A DNA stretch of 64,000 nucleotides from Sphingobium sp. TKS (GCF_001563265.1 NZ_CP005084.1:925121-989120), one strand, 5' to 3'; shown: positions 7,442 through 17,133, counted from the stretch's first letter. Program-made: numbers and translations. Notes: a model not told the origin generated them from the sequence alone.

Positions 7442-9151
7442 TCAGATCGCCTGCGCGCGGGCCGCGGCTATACAGGCCTGCAAATGCTGGTGCCGGAACG
7501 GCTTTGACAGGCGGGTGATGTCCGGCGCGATCAGGTCGACCCCCTCATAGCCTGATATGATGAGCAAGGCGATGTGCGGGTGATCGACACGCAGGCGCAG
7601 CGCCAGCTCCACCCCCGTCATCCCCGGCATGATATGGTCGGTGATGAGGATGTCGGGCCGATCGCCGGACTCGATCATGCCAAGGGCGCGTTCGGCGCGG
7701 TCGGTGTCGATCACCTCATAGCCCATGTCGATCAGCATTTCGCGCGTGCTGTTCCGGACAAGGTCATTATCGTCCACCAGCAGAACCTTCCCCGAACGCT
7801 CTTTGGATCCCTCTTCCACGACCGGGAGATCGACCTTCGGGCTGGGCGCGCGCTCGATGGGAAGCCAGAGCCGGATGCTGGTGCCCTTGCCGACGGCGCT
7901 GTCGATTTCCACCATGCCCCCCAATTGACCGGCAAGGCCATGGACCATGGACAGGCCGAGCCCCGTGCCATGCCCGGACGGCTTGGTCGTGAAAAAGGGC
8001 TCCATCGCCGCCGCCTTGACCGCCGGAGGCATGCCGGCGCCGTTGTCCGTGACGGTGAGGCAGACATATTGGCCGGGCGCAAGCGCGGCGGGCAGCCGGT
8101 TGCGCCTGGCTTCCCCCTTAATGCTGAGCATGCCGCCATCGGGCATGGCGTCCCGGCTGTTGACGGCCAGATTGAGCAGCGCGACTTCAAGCTGATGGGC
8201 GTCCGCGCGAACCGGCGGCAGCATCGCCTGCAGATCGATCGACAGCGCGATCCGTGGCCCTAGCGTGCTGGCAAGCAAATCCTGCATGCCGCCGAGCAGA
8301 GCTGGCAGCTCGACCGCCTTGGCGGCAAGCGGCTGACGACGGGCGAAGGTCAAGAGCCGCTGGACCAAAGTCTGGGCGCTTTCCGCCGCCTGCATGGCGA
8401 TGGTGGCATGCCGCTCGATGGACTCCGGCGTCCTCTTCCCCGACAGGATCAGGTCCAGCCCCGCGACGATCGGCATCAGCAGATTGTTGAAATCATGGGC
8501 GACATGGCCGGTCAACTGGCCGAGCATGTCCAGCTTCTGGACTTGGCGCAGACTGTCCTGCGACCGTTCCAGTTCGCTGGTGCGTTCCCGGACGCGATGT
8601 TCGAGCTGGTCGTTCAGCGCTTCGAGCGACGCAAAGAGGCGCCCATTTTCCAGCGCGGTGGATGCGGCGCGGGCCAGGCCTTCCAGCAGCGCGATCTCAT
8701 TGTCGGTGGGCTGGGCGAATTCGGACCAATAGGCGCCGAGCGCGGCGATGGGTTCGATGCGGCCGATCGGCACCATCACCATGGACCGCACGAAAGTGGT
8801 GCGATAGGCCTCGACCGGCACGCGATCATCATCGAAAACGTCCGGGATCACCACTGTCTGATGATGCTCCATGGCCCACCCAGACACGCAGCTTGAGGCG
8901 GGAAAGCGCTGCCCCGCCCAGAGCGGCTCCATCGAATCTTCCGCGATATAATGGCACTGGTCCTCATCGCGGAGGACCACCGCAATGCCGTCCGCCCCGA
9001 CGGCACGGCGCGCGAAGGCCCGCAACACATAGGTCACCGCCTCCATGGACCGCGCCCCGGCCAAAGCCTCCATGGCCTCGGTGGCGATGCCCCACCGCGC
9101 CGCCAACGCCTTTTGTTCGGCACCCCGTTCGCTTGCCAATTTCCTATCCAT
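7442..9151 (-). CDS. GAF-domain hybrid sensor histidine kinase/response regulator
   Basis: A 569-residue signalling protein without obvious membrane segments. An N-terminal GAF-like sensor domain (about residues 30-170) is followed by a short coiled coil, a phosphoacceptor helix with HVAHDFNNLL (H219), an ATPase domain (VTDNGAGMPP, then GTGLGLSMVHG) and a C-terminal receiver domain starting VLLVDDNDLVRNS with phosphoacceptor Asp in ITDHIMPG. The FNNLL form of the H box is typical of alphaproteobacterial kinases with an attached FixJ-like receiver. I prefer ATG 9151 (AAAAGG six bases upstream) over TTG 9157. It stands alone, 159 bp from acs. The GAF ligand and output are unknown. Confidence 0.85.
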   Translation of the reverse strand: MDRKLASERGAEQKALAARWGIATEAMEALAGARSMEAVTYVLRAFARRAVGADGIAVVLRDEDQCHYIAEDSMEPLWAGQRFPASSCVSGWAMEHHQTVVIPDVFDDDRVPVEAYRTTFVRSMVMVPIGRIEPIAALGAYWSEFAQPTDNEIALLEGLARAASTALENGRLFASLEALNDQLEHRVRERTSELERSQDSLRQVQKLDMLGQLTGHVAHDFNNLLMPIVAGLDLILSGKRTPESIERHATIAMQAAESAQTLVQRLLTFARRQPLAAKAVELPALLGGMQDLLASTLGPRIALSIDLQAMLPPVRADAHQLEVALLNLAVNSRDAMPDGGMLSIKGEARRNRLPAALAPGQYVCLTVTDNGAGMPPAVKAAAMEPFFTTKPSGHGTGLGLSMVHGLAGQLGGMVEIDSAVGKGTSIRLWLPIERAPSPKVDLPVVEEGSKERSGKVLLVDDNDLVRNSTREMLIDMGYEVIDTDRAERALGMIESGDRPDILITDHIMPGMTGVELALRLRVDHPHIALLIISGYEGVDLIAPDITRLSKPFRHQHLQACIAAARAQAI

Positions 9152-9316
9152 CGACAACCTTTTGCCTCGGAACCGCGCCTCTTCCTATCATTGGACGCGG
9201 CCGATCACAAAGCGATTATGATCAATGGTTTAGGAGCAGGGCTTGGCCAATGGCCGTCAATTTTTCCTTAACCCTGCGATTTCGGCAAGCAACGCCGGGT
9301 GGGAAAGAAGGTCGAC

Positions 9317-11281
9317 TTATCCCGCCCGGCTCCGGATCAATTCCTCCACGATTGCCGGGTCGGCCAGCGTCGATATGTCCCCCAACGCCTGAGCGGACAT
9401 CTCGCCCTCCGCGATCTTGCGCAGGATACGGCGCATGATCTTGCCGGAACGGGTCTTGGGCAGTCCCGGCGCGAACTGGATGACGTCGGGCGTGGCGATC
9501 GGCCCGATTTCCTGCCGCACCCATGTCACCAACGACTTGCGCAGCGCCTCATCGGCAACCTCGCCGCTGTTGAGCGTGACATAAGCGTAGATGCCCTGCC
9601 CCTTGATGTCGTGCGGGAAGCCGACCACCGCCGCCTCGGCCACCGCCTCATGCAGCACCAGCGCGCTTTCGACCTCCGCCGTGCCCATGCGATGGCCCGA
9701 CACGTTGATCACGTCATCAACGCGCCCGGTGATCCAATAATCCCCATCCGCATCGCGCCGACAGCCGTCGCCTGTGAAATACAGCCCCGGATAGGTGGTG
9801 AAATAGGTCTGGAAGAACCGTTCATGATCGCCCCACACCGTCCGCGCCTGACCCGGCCAGCTCCGCGCAATGCAGAGATTGCCCTCGCCCGCGCCCTCCA
9901 CGGCCACGCCGTTGCCGTCCACCAGCAAAGGCGCAACGCCGAAGAAGGGCTTGGTCGCGGCCCCCGGCTTGAGGTCGGTCGCGCCCGGCAGCGGGGTGAT
10001 CATGTGCCCGCCCGTCTCCGTCTGCCACCAGGTATCGACGATCGGACAGCGCCCTTCGCCCACCACCTCATGATACCAGCGCCAGGCTTCGGGATTGATC
10101 GGCTCGCCCACCGTGCCCATCAGCCGCAGCGAAGCGCGGCTGGTGCGGGTCACGAACGCGTCCCCCTCCTTCATCAGCGAACGCAGCGCGGTCGGCGCCG
10201 TATAGAGCGTCGTCACCTGATGCCGGTCGACCACTTCCCAGATGCGGGACGGCGTGGGCCAGTTGGGCACGCCCTCGAACATCAGGGTCGTGCCCCCATT
10301 GGCGAGCGGCCCATAGACGATATAGCTGTGCCCCGTGACCCAGCCCACATCGGCGGAGGACCAGAACACCTCGCCGGGCCGATGGTCGAAGGCGAGATCG
10401 AAGGTCATCGCCGCCCAGAGCAGATAACCGCCGGTCGAATGCAGCACGCCCTTGGGCTTGCCCGTCGATCCGGATGTGTAGAGCAGGAACAGCGGGTCTT
10501 CCGCGGACATCGCCTCCGCCGGGCAGTCGGCGGAAACGCTTGGGACCAGTTCGTCATAATAAGCGTCGCGGCCCGGCTCCATCGCCACGTCGCCGCCGGT
10601 CGCCCGGACGACGATCACGCGTTCCAGCATCGGCGCCAGCGCCGCCGCCGCATCGACATTGTGCTTGAGCGGCACCGTCTTACCGCCGCGCCGGCCTTCA
10701 TCGGCGGTGATGACGATCCTGCTGTCGCAATCGGTGATCCGGCCCGCCAGCGCTTCAGGCGAAAAACCGCCGAACACCACCGAATGGATCGCGCCGATCC
10801 GCGCGCAGGCGAGCATCGCGAAGGCCGCCTCCGCTATCATCGGCAGATAGAGCGTCACCCTATCGCCGCGTCCCACGCCCGCGCCCTTCAACACATTGGC
10901 GAAGCGGCAGACTTCCTCATGCACCTGCCGATAGGTAAAGCGCCGCGCCGGTTCGCTCGGGTCGTCCGGCTCCCAGATGATCGCCGTCTGGTCCCCGCGC
11001 TCGGCCAGATGCCGGTCGAGGCAATTGGCGGACACGTTCAGCATGCCGTCGCTGAACCATTTGATGCCGAAATCGCTTTGCGCAAAGCTGCTTTCATCGG
11101 CGCGGGTCGGCTCGCGCAGCCAGTTCAGCCGCTTCGCCTGCTCCAGCCAATAGGCGTCGGCATCCTCGATCGAGCGGCGATAGCCGGCGGCATAGCCCGC
11201 CGCATCGACCTTCGCCTCTGCCGCCCAGTGGGGCGGCACGGGGTAGAGGTCATCGCTTCTTTGCGTAGGGATGTTCAGCAT
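9317..11281 (-). CDS. acs: acetyl-CoA synthetase
   Basis: A 654-residue AMP-forming acetate-CoA ligase of normal family length. Motifs include [18 protein letters not shown] (ATP loop), the [11 protein letters not shown] block (A5), and the C-terminal [17 protein letters not shown], whose lysine is the residue acetylated in well-studied Acs. The start at 11281 ([11 protein letters not shown]) lies eight bases after the pseudoazurin stop, so the two genes form an operon. Its job in context is to convert acetate, the end product of PQQ alcohol dehydrogenase and aldehyde dehydrogenase, to acetyl-CoA. It would then be controlled through the element at 11800-11820, shared with the other alcohol-oxidation genes. 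A reading that extends upstream overlaps pseudoazurin out of frame and was not used. Confidence 0.93.
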   Translation of the reverse strand: MLNIPTQRSDDLYPVPPHWAAEAKVDAAGYAAGYRRSIEDADAYWLEQAKRLNWLREPTRADESSFAQSDFGIKWFSDGMLNVSANCLDRHLAERGDQTAIIWEPDDPSEPARRFTYRQVHEEVCRFANVLKGAGVGRGDRVTLYLPMIAEAAFAMLACARIGAIHSVVFGGFSPEALAGRITDCDSRIVITADEGRRGGKTVPLKHNVDAAAALAPMLERVIVVRATGGDVAMEPGRDAYYDELVPSVSADCPAEAMSAEDPLFLLYTSGSTGKPKGVLHSTGGYLLWAAMTFDLAFDHRPGEVFWSSADVGWVTGHSYIVYGPLANGGTTLMFEGVPNWPTPSRIWEVVDRHQVTTLYTAPTALRSLMKEGDAFVTRTSRASLRLMGTVGEPINPEAWRWYHEVVGEGRCPIVDTWWQTETGGHMITPLPGATDLKPGAATKPFFGVAPLLVDGNGVAVEGAGEGNLCIARSWPGQARTVWGDHERFFQTYFTTYPGLYFTGDGCRRDADGDYWITGRVDDVINVSGHRMGTAEVESALVLHEAVAEAAVVGFPHDIKGQGIYAYVTLNSGEVADEALRKSLVTWVRQEIGPIATPDVIQFAPGLPKTRSGKIMRRILRKIAEGEMSAQALGDISTLADPAIVEELIRSRAG

Positions 11282-11289
11282 CGGCCCGT

Positions 11290-11742
11290 TCACTTCACTT
11301 TGGCGAGCGCGGCGGTCATCCGCTTGGCGGCGAAAGGCGGCAGCTTGACCGCCTTGGCGGCGGCAAGATCGGCCGGGGCCACCTTGCCCACCTGCACCAG
11401 CGCCACCATGCCCATCGAATAATGCGGCATGCACTTGATGCCGTAGAGGCCCGGCTTGGTCACGGTCAGCACCGCTTCCTTGTTCATCATGCCCTTCATC
11501 GGCGTGGCGCCAACGGGCAGCATGTTGGGCATGGTTTCGGCATTATGGCTGGGGTTGGTCGGCTGGAACCGGATGGTGTCGCCCACCGCCGCCTTCACGA
11601 AGGACGGTTCGAACACCATGGCGCCGTCCGCGCCCTGGTTCTTCATATGGACGACGATATCCTTGGCCTGCGCCGACAGCGGCGCCAGCGTCAGAAGCGT
11701 AGCGGCGGCGATGCCGCCCAGGGTGATGCGAATGTCGGTCAA
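11290..11742 (-). CDS. pseudoazurin (type 1 copper protein)
   Basis: A 150-residue exported cupredoxin. A signal peptide ends at LSAQA; the mature protein begins [11 protein letters not shown] as in pseudoazurins. Copper ligands H66 (NPSHNAE), C104, H107 and M112 (CMPHYSMGM, spacing C-x2-H-x4-M) are all present. It carries single electrons in the periplasm. The start is taken as TTG 11742 with GGGAGAGAG just upstream, because no ATG precedes the signal peptide in frame. It is the first gene of an operon with acs and has the alcohol-regulon element 58-78 bp upstream, so it may accept electrons from the alcohol dehydrogenase system or donate to an oxidase. The partner is inferred, and no nitrite reductase is in the window. 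Confidence 0.88.
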   Translation of the reverse strand: MTDIRITLGGIAAATLLTLAPLSAQAKDIVVHMKNQGADGAMVFEPSFVKAAVGDTIRFQPTNPSHNAETMPNMLPVGATPMKGMMNKEAVLTVTKPGLYGIKCMPHYSMGMVALVQVGKVAPADLAAAKAVKLPPFAAKRMTAALAKVK

Positions 11743-11799
11743 GGCTCTCTCCCAGGAAAATTGGCTTTGGCGCAAGATGACGCAGCGCGGCGGATCGCC

Positions 11800-11820
11800 G
11801 CAATGGGCCTTTGGTCCTAG
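11800..11820 (-). promoter_or_regulatory. alcohol-regulon element upstream of pseudoazurin-acs
   Basis: Read towards the gene this is CTAGGACCAAAGGCCCATTGC. GACCAAAGGCCCA matches GACCCAAGGTCCA of the alcohol and aldehyde dehydrogenase promoters at 11 of 13 positions and lies at a similar distance from the start codon (58-78 bp). It is probably an activator site. Confidence 0.55.
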
Positions 11821-11874
11821 GGCTGATCGGCTGGATGAAGGCAGGCATGGGTGGTTTGCGGACATTCGGAAATC

Positions 11875-12060
11875 CCTCGCCCCACCGGGGAGAGGGTTGC
11901 GCAGACTTGGCAGCTTGCTGCCTAGTCGGAGCTGGGAGAGGGGGAAGCGATCCACAGGATCGCGCGGGCCTTTGGCCCGCTCCCCCTCATCCAACTGCGC
12001 CTAACCTCGCTCCGCTCGGTAAGGCTCCGTATCCTTCTCCCTCCGAGGGAGAAGGATACG
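11875..12060. repeat. intergenic palindromic repeat, family A copy 1
   Basis: This part of the 345-bp gap between pseudoazurin and the TonB receptor holds a multi-hairpin element. Parts of it recur almost unchanged at 39808-39966, for example GCGCAGACTTGGCAGCTTG followed by CTGCCTAGTCG, CTCATCCAACT.CGCCTA and TATCCTTCTCCCT. The outer ends are small hairpins of the CCCTC...GAGGG and TCCTTCTCCCTC...GAGGGAGAAGGA type. It behaves like a REP/BIME-type dispersed repeat and has no gene. The rest of the gap is the pseudoazurin promoter. Confidence 0.7.
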
Positions 12061-12087
12061 TCCGCAATTGGCCAAAAACCATTCCCC

Positions 12088-14376
12088 TCAAAACTCCGCC
12101 TTCACCCCCGCATACCAACGGCGCGGCGCACCCGGTCCATAGGCGCGTGGATCGGACGCATTCGGCGCCTCTTCCATCGCCACCTCCCCCACGTCGCTGA
12201 ACGTCCCGAAGGTCGCATAGCGCCGGTTGAACGCATTGCGCAGTTCCCCGAACAGCGTCACTCCCGACACAAGGTCGATCCCGGCGCGCAGATTGACCAC
12301 CGCATAGCCCCTCAGCCGCGGCTGATCATTCCCCTCGTCGCCAACCAGATATTGCTCCGACCGCGCAATCACATCGCCGCCGACGGACCAGCCCCGCCCC
12401 GCATAATCCAGCGACAGCGTTGCGCTATGACGCGGGATGCCGGGCAGCCGGTCGCCGGGCCGCACGAAGATCACCCCCGCTTCATCCGCCGCCGGATTGG
12501 CGGGGCTGGAAAGCGCCAGCTCATGCCGGTAGGTCGCATCGGTGAAGGCATAGCTGAAGCCGCCGGAAAAGCCGCCCCGCTTCGCCTTCAGATTGAACTC
12601 CACGCCCTGCCGCCGGGTCGCGCCGATGTTGCGGAACCAGGCCCGCCCACGAATGTCCGACGCGACATATTGAATGTCGTCGCGGTTGCGCGCGCGATAG
12701 GCCGACAGCAGCCATTCGAGCTGAAATCCACCCAGCCGCCCCTGCCCGCTCGCGCCCGCCTCCCAGCTTTTGGCGACGACCTGTCTCAGCGGCGGATCGG
12801 CGACGAAGAAATTGGCGAGGCTGCACGGCGCATTCTCATCCGCGCAGGACAGTTCAGCAGGCGTCGGCGCGCGATTGCTCTCCGCATAGCCCGCCCGAAG
12901 GCTCAGGCCTTCCGACAGCGTATAGTCGAATTCCATGCCGGGATTGAGCCGCTCGAACCGATGGTCGCCGTTGAGCGCCGTACCGATCCGATCAAGCATG
13001 ACGATCGCGGCGTGATTATAGCGCAGCCCGATCTCCGCCGAGAGCCGTTCCGTCAAGGGGAGCCGGTCCTGCGCGAACACCCCCCAATAGCTGGCACGAG
13101 CCACCAGCCCGACCGGGCCGATGGCGCCATCCCGCTGCACAATGACCGGCCCCAGCTCCTCAACGCTGCGATCTTCGGTCAGCGCGCCCAATAGGGTCGA
13201 GGCGCCGAAACGGCTGCGGCTCGTGTCATAGCTCATGCCGATGGCGAGATGATTGCTACCCCCCAGCACAGGCCGTTCGTCGATGATCTGCGCCAGGGCA
13301 CCCATCGCCCGGCTGTCGAGCCGCCCTCGATTGAGCACGCCATAGCCTTCGCCGCCCAGCACATCGGCAATCGCTTGGCCGCCCGCGTCCTTCAGCAGCG
13401 CCTCTTCCCCGCCATCGACGGTTTCCAGGCAGAGCAGTCCATCCCCGCACCCCTCGATATCGGCGGCATCGCCGTTCACCGTGCGCAGCTTCAACCGCTG
13501 GGCATAAAGCGTGCCCTCGATCCGCGTCCGCTCGCTCAACGCTACCCAGGGATGCAGGCTGACCCGGCCATAGCGCGCCTTGGCATTGTCCGGCCAGGTG
13601 AAGACCGCGCTTCGGTCCGCCGCCAGCAGCTCCACCGGCGCGACGCCATTGCCGGTCAGGTCGGTATCCGCGCCGACCCATTTCAGATGCAGCCCGCCCG
13701 TCGCGGTATCGAAGCCCAGATCGGCATAGCCATTATACAGCGTCGACGGCGAATGGTCGCGCCAGCCATCCTCATGACGGTACTGGAACGCGCCGAACGC
13801 GCTAAAGTCGCCCTTGCCGAAACCGCCCGCCACGCTTGCCTCCCGCGCGCCGAAGCGGCCGCCGGTCAGGCTTGCCTCCAGCCCCGGATCGCTGAGCCCC
13901 GTCTTGGTGTCGACCACCATCGCTCCGCCCAGCGCGTTGAGACCATAGACGGCGCTGCTGTCGAACAGTGTGAAGCTGCCGATGGCGGCCTCGGGCAGCA
14001 GGTCGAAGGCGACCGTATCGCCAAAGGGCTGGTTGAAGCGCGCACCGTCAAGATAGACCGCCAGCCCCTGCGCCTGCCCCTGAAGCGGCGAGGCGGTGAA
14101 ACCCCGATAGACGAGATTGGGCTGCCAGGGATTGCCCTGCGCGTCCTGCAAGGTGACGCCCGCGATGGAGCGGGTGATCGCGCCCAGCAGATCGGGCGTT
14201 CCGGCGCGGTTGATGTCGGCGCCGGTCAGGCGAAGCGCATCATCGGCATCGACCGCGCCGCCCGGCGCGGTGACGATGATCGCCTGCCGCTCCGCATCGG
14301 CATCGGCGGTGTCGGCCTCTGCCCGTCCAGCCAGAAGCGCCCATGCCGTGCCCGCCAGCCACAGGCCTTTCCTCAT
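12088..14376 (-). CDS. TonB-dependent outer-membrane receptor
   Basis: A 762-residue receptor with a signal peptide (MRKGLWLAGTAWALLAG), an N-terminal plug containing VYRGFTASPLQGQAQGLAVY and the DGARFNQPFGD segment, and a C-terminal 22-strand barrel that ends in aromatic YAGVKAEF. AAGGA six bases before ATG 14376 decides the start over a TTG two codons earlier. It sits between pseudoazurin and the porin of the alcohol-oxidation island. The plug wording (SPLQGQ.QGL.VY.DG.R.N..FGDT) resembles receptors found beside lanthanide- or PQQ-linked dehydrogenases, so import of a lanthanide chelate or of PQQ is a reasonable hypothesis, not shown by the sequence. No alcohol-regulon element was found in its 86-bp leader, which is mostly a terminator. 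Confidence 0.88.
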   Translation of the reverse strand: MRKGLWLAGTAWALLAGRAEADTADADAERQAIIVTAPGGAVDADDALRLTGADINRAGTPDLLGAITRSIAGVTLQDAQGNPWQPNLVYRGFTASPLQGQAQGLAVYLDGARFNQPFGDTVAFDLLPEAAIGSFTLFDSSAVYGLNALGGAMVVDTKTGLSDPGLEASLTGGRFGAREASVAGGFGKGDFSAFGAFQYRHEDGWRDHSPSTLYNGYADLGFDTATGGLHLKWVGADTDLTGNGVAPVELLAADRSAVFTWPDNAKARYGRVSLHPWVALSERTRIEGTLYAQRLKLRTVNGDAADIEGCGDGLLCLETVDGGEEALLKDAGGQAIADVLGGEGYGVLNRGRLDSRAMGALAQIIDERPVLGGSNHLAIGMSYDTSRSRFGASTLLGALTEDRSVEELGPVIVQRDGAIGPVGLVARASYWGVFAQDRLPLTERLSAEIGLRYNHAAIVMLDRIGTALNGDHRFERLNPGMEFDYTLSEGLSLRAGYAESNRAPTPAELSCADENAPCSLANFFVADPPLRQVVAKSWEAGASGQGRLGGFQLEWLLSAYRARNRDDIQYVASDIRGRAWFRNIGATRRQGVEFNLKAKRGGFSGGFSYAFTDATYRHELALSSPANPAADEAGVIFVRPGDRLPGIPRHSATLSLDYAGRGWSVGGDVIARSEQYLVGDEGNDQPRLRGYAVVNLRAGIDLVSGVTLFGELRNAFNRRYATFGTFSDVGEVAMEEAPNASDPRAYGPGAPRRWYAGVKAEF

Positions 14377-14405
14377 CCCCAATCCTTTTTATCTGCCCAT
14401 GAAAA

Positions 14406-14432
14406 GGGCCGCACCCTTGGTAGGATGCGGCC
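14406..14432 (-). terminator. hairpin terminator after porin gene
   Basis: GGCCGCA...TGCGGCC forms a GC-rich stem with a 12-base interior, located 30 bp past the porin stop. On the minus strand it is followed by CTTTTC, a short U stretch. Confidence 0.55.
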
Positions 14433-14462
14433 CCGCCCCGTGACATTGTTCCTAAGGTCGGA

Positions 14463-15851
14463 TCAGAAGAACAGGATCGCCCCCGCCGCGATCGCGTCGG
14501 AACTCGCCCGGTTGCCATTATGCGCTTCCGACTTGGTGTGGACATATTCGCTGAGCAGCGTGACCCAGCTCGTCAGGCCATAGCGGACCTGCCCGACCCA
14601 GCTCGAATTCTTGTCCACAAGCGTCGGATTGGCGAGCGCGTCGGCGGCATTGGCATAGTCGAGATTGCTCTCACCATAGCTGCCGCCCACAGAGAATTTC
14701 CCGAAGCTCGCCAGCCCTTGAAGATAGAAGCCATGGCTGTCGCGCTTATTGCCCAGGCCATCGGTATCGAACAGGTTGAGCGCCGTCGTGCCAAGGCCCG
14801 AGGCATCATAATAGGTGCCGACCAGCGTCAGCGGCCCCACCGTCACCTTCGCGCCCGCATCCCAGCCCCAGCCGGTATAATCGGGGCCAGCGATCACATT
14901 ATGCTTCTGCCGGATGCCCGCGGCCCAGAGGCGCGTCCCCACGCCACCGAACTTGCCGTCATAGACCAGCTTGCCCTGGAAGCCCGGCTCCTTATTGGAC
15001 TCATCCGGCCCCGTCAGCGAGGAGAGCGGCTCAAAAATGCCGATGCTGGCGGTGAAGCCGCTAAGATTGGGCGTGGTATAGGTGATCTGAGGCTGGAAGT
15101 CGGTATAGATATAACCGACGCCGATCCGTCCCAGCGTCGTGTTCGACGGCGCGACATTGCCCGCCGGCGTGCCCGACGACAGTAGGGTGATGTCGTTCAA
15201 TATCTGCTCCGAAGCGAACAGGCCGATGTCGCGGCCGATCTTCACTTCGCCAAAGCCGGGGCGGCCAAAGGTCAGATAGGTCTGGCGGAAATCGATGCCC
15301 GCCGTCTGAAGCCCGCGCGGATTGCCGGGGCTGTTCGCGCCGCCGCCCGAATAGCTGACGGAGTTGATGCCCGGATACATGCCGAAATGCGCGCCCACGT
15401 CCCAGCCGCCCTGGTTGGTCGTGACCTCCACCTTCAGGAAGCCGGGGAGCAAGCCGTTGCGGATGGCCGAACTGTTGCTGCCCACGGTCGCCACGCCGCC
15501 CACGACGCTGTTGGTGGCGCTGGGCGCCTCGCCGTTGTCATGGACGTAGAAGCCGTTGACCGAGCCGGAAAATTTCAGCGTCACGCCGCCCATTTCGAAG
15601 CCCACGCCACTATCGGTCATGCGAACGGTCCGCCCGCCGCCTGACGCATCGGGCGTTACCGGAGGCGCCGAAGGGGCTGCCGCCGCCTCTGCGCTCTCAT
15701 TTTTCAGCAGTTCCTGATATTCATCGTCGGAGAGAATACCCTTTTCATGCAGCCGCTTCAGCAGATCGGCCGTCGTTCCCGCCATGGCTGGCGTAGCAGT
15801 CGCGCAAAGCAGCCCCATGGCCGCGCTCGCGAGGAGCAGCGTCCTTTTCAT
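14463..15851 (-). CDS. outer-membrane porin with coiled-coil N-terminus
   Basis: A 462-residue exported protein. The signal peptide ends PAMAG, then a short helix ADLLKRLHEKGILSDDEYQ (the SHOCT-like segment seen in phosphate-selective and related porins), an Ala/Pro linker, and a beta barrel beginning VGFEMGGVTLKFSGSVNGFY and ending AAGAILFF with a terminal Phe. It probably lets small solutes, perhaps the alcohol substrate, into the periplasm. A version of the alcohol-regulon element lies 73-89 bp upstream of the ATG, and the gene is surrounded by PQQ-related genes, which supports co-regulation. Substrate specificity is unknown. Confidence 0.8.
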   Translation of the reverse strand: MKRTLLLASAAMGLLCATATPAMAGTTADLLKRLHEKGILSDDEYQELLKNESAEAAAAPSAPPVTPDASGGGRTVRMTDSGVGFEMGGVTLKFSGSVNGFYVHDNGEAPSATNSVVGGVATVGSNSSAIRNGLLPGFLKVEVTTNQGGWDVGAHFGMYPGINSVSYSGGGANSPGNPRGLQTAGIDFRQTYLTFGRPGFGEVKIGRDIGLFASEQILNDITLLSSGTPAGNVAPSNTTLGRIGVGYIYTDFQPQITYTTPNLSGFTASIGIFEPLSSLTGPDESNKEPGFQGKLVYDGKFGGVGTRLWAAGIRQKHNVIAGPDYTGWGWDAGAKVTVGPLTLVGTYYDASGLGTTALNLFDTDGLGNKRDSHGFYLQGLASFGKFSVGGSYGESNLDYANAADALANPTLVDKNSSWVGQVRYGLTSWVTLLSEYVHTKSEAHNGNRASSDAIAAGAILFF

Positions 15852-15923
15852 AACATCCTCCCTCTTATGTGCCGGTCAAAGCCCCCGGCGAAGGGAAGAG
15901 TGGGGCGGACAGCCTCATACTGG

Positions 15924-15940
15924 AAATTGGACTTAGGGCT
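15924..15940 (-). promoter_or_regulatory. alcohol-regulon element upstream of porin
   Basis: Towards the gene it reads AGCCCTAAGTCCAATTT. TCCAATT is identical to the alcohol dehydrogenase element and 12 of 17 positions agree overall. It is 73-89 bp before the start codon, the same spacing class as the other copies. It is a weaker match than the pair at 18619 and 41650. Confidence 0.4.
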
Positions 15941-15985
15941 TCCTCCCTTGGGAGGAGGGAGTTGGAAGGAAGCGAGGCGCTTGTT

Positions 15986-16111
15986 CTCCCCTCCCGTTTA
16001 CGGGAGGGGTCGGGGGTGGGCCGCCGCGCCAGCGGCGTTCCGGCCTCACGGATGGCTCAGAAGCTCGCTGCGCTCACGCCCTCCCCTAACCCCTCCCGCT
16101 TGCGGGAGGGG
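15986..16111. repeat. intergenic palindromic repeat, family B copy 1
   Basis: Two hairpins, CCCCTCCCG..CGGGAGGGG at 15988-16009 and a second at 16090-16111, flank about 80 bases including CGCCGCGCCAGCGGCGTT. The same arrangement occurs at 33207-33330. It fills most of the gap between the porin and beta-propeller genes. Confidence 0.65.
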
Positions 16112-16115
16112 AATA

Positions 16116-17072
16116 TCAAGGAACTACCACGATCCCCCAAGGCGCGGCGCCGACCGGGATCGTTCCCGTCACCGTGGCATTGGCCAGGTCGATCACGCTC
16201 ACATTGTCCGAAAGGCCATTGGCCGCATAGGCATGTCCGCCATCGCCACTCACCGCGACGTGCCACACCCGCTTGCCCACCGGCACAAAGGCCCGCACCT
16301 TGCGCGATGCCACGTCGACCAGCGCGACATGATCCGCCCGTCCCAACGCGATCACCGCCGTCTTGCCGTCGGGCGTGAAGCGGATGCCGCAGGGCAGGAT
16401 GCGATGCTCCGCCACACCCGGAATGGCGAAGTGCAACGTCTCCGCCACCTTGCGCGAGGCGGTGTCGATGATCTGCACCGTGCCGCCCACCTCCGCCGCG
16501 ACCCAAAGCTGTTTACCGTCCGCGGTGAATTCGACATGGCGGGGGCGCAGGTCGACGGGCGTCGCGTCGACCATCTCCCTTTTCGCCACGTCGATCCAGT
16601 TGACGACATTGTCTTCCTCCGACGTCACGGCCACCCATTGGCTGTCCGGGCTTTGCGCCACGCCCTCCGGCTCGCCGCCGACATCGACCTGGAAGGCGAC
16701 GCTCCGGCTCGCCAGATCGATCGCGGTCAGCGCGGCATTATCCTCATTGGCGACGAACAGGGTCTTGCCGTCACGCGAGAGGAAGAATTGCTCGGGATCT
16801 TCGCCGGACGGCAGTTCCGCCACCACCTTGCCCGTCGCCCGCTCGATCACCTGCACCGCATGATCAGTCGACGCGCAGAGATAGATATATTTGCCGTCCT
16901 TCGACACGGTGATCCCGCGCGGCCGCCCGCCCACCGGCCAGGTCGCCACCAGCTTCGCGCTGGCCGCATCGATCACCGAGACGCTGTTGCCGCGCTCATT
17001 GGAGACATAAAGCGTCTCAGCCTGCGCGCTCATCGGGACCAGCATCAGCCCCGCCCATAGGATGCGCTTCAT
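16116..17072 (-). CDS. YVTN-type beta-propeller protein of PQQ catabolism clusters
   Basis: A 318-residue exported protein built of seven-bladed propeller repeats. Blades show the recurring pattern Y(V/L)SNE..NSVSVID..S.K(L/V)VAT.PVG..PRGI. The signal peptide is MKRILWAGLMLVPMSAQA. Proteins of this kind accompany PQQ-dependent alcohol dehydrogenases and are usually annotated as PQQ-dependent catabolism-associated; their exact role is not settled. The gene is divergent from cytochrome c with a 142-bp shared control region holding one alcohol-regulon element. I start at 17072, where MKR begins a proper signal peptide, rather than four codons earlier. Confidence 0.82.
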   Translation of the reverse strand: MKRILWAGLMLVPMSAQAETLYVSNERGNSVSVIDAASAKLVATWPVGGRPRGITVSKDGKYIYLCASTDHAVQVIERATGKVVAELPSGEDPEQFFLSRDGKTLFVANEDNAALTAIDLASRSVAFQVDVGGEPEGVAQSPDSQWVAVTSEEDNVVNWIDVAKREMVDATPVDLRPRHVEFTADGKQLWVAAEVGGTVQIIDTASRKVAETLHFAIPGVAEHRILPCGIRFTPDGKTAVIALGRADHVALVDVASRKVRAFVPVGKRVWHVAVSGDGGHAYAANGLSDNVSVIDLANATVTGTIPVGAAPWGIVVVP

Positions 17073-17133
17073 GTTCCTCTCCATCCTGCTCTCCTCCCAG
17101 GGCTCTATCGGGCGGGCGGCGGCTGCGGGATTG

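Noticed and set aside
9299..11422. 707-codon open frame on the plus strand opposite acs
   Set aside because: It is the mirror of the acs reading frame; its product is rich in Arg, His and Pro with no motif, and acs is unmistakable on the other strand.
12352..14583. Long plus-strand frames opposite the TonB receptor
   Set aside because: They are antisense shadows of a clear receptor gene in GC-rich DNA, with no ribosome site or recognisable domain.
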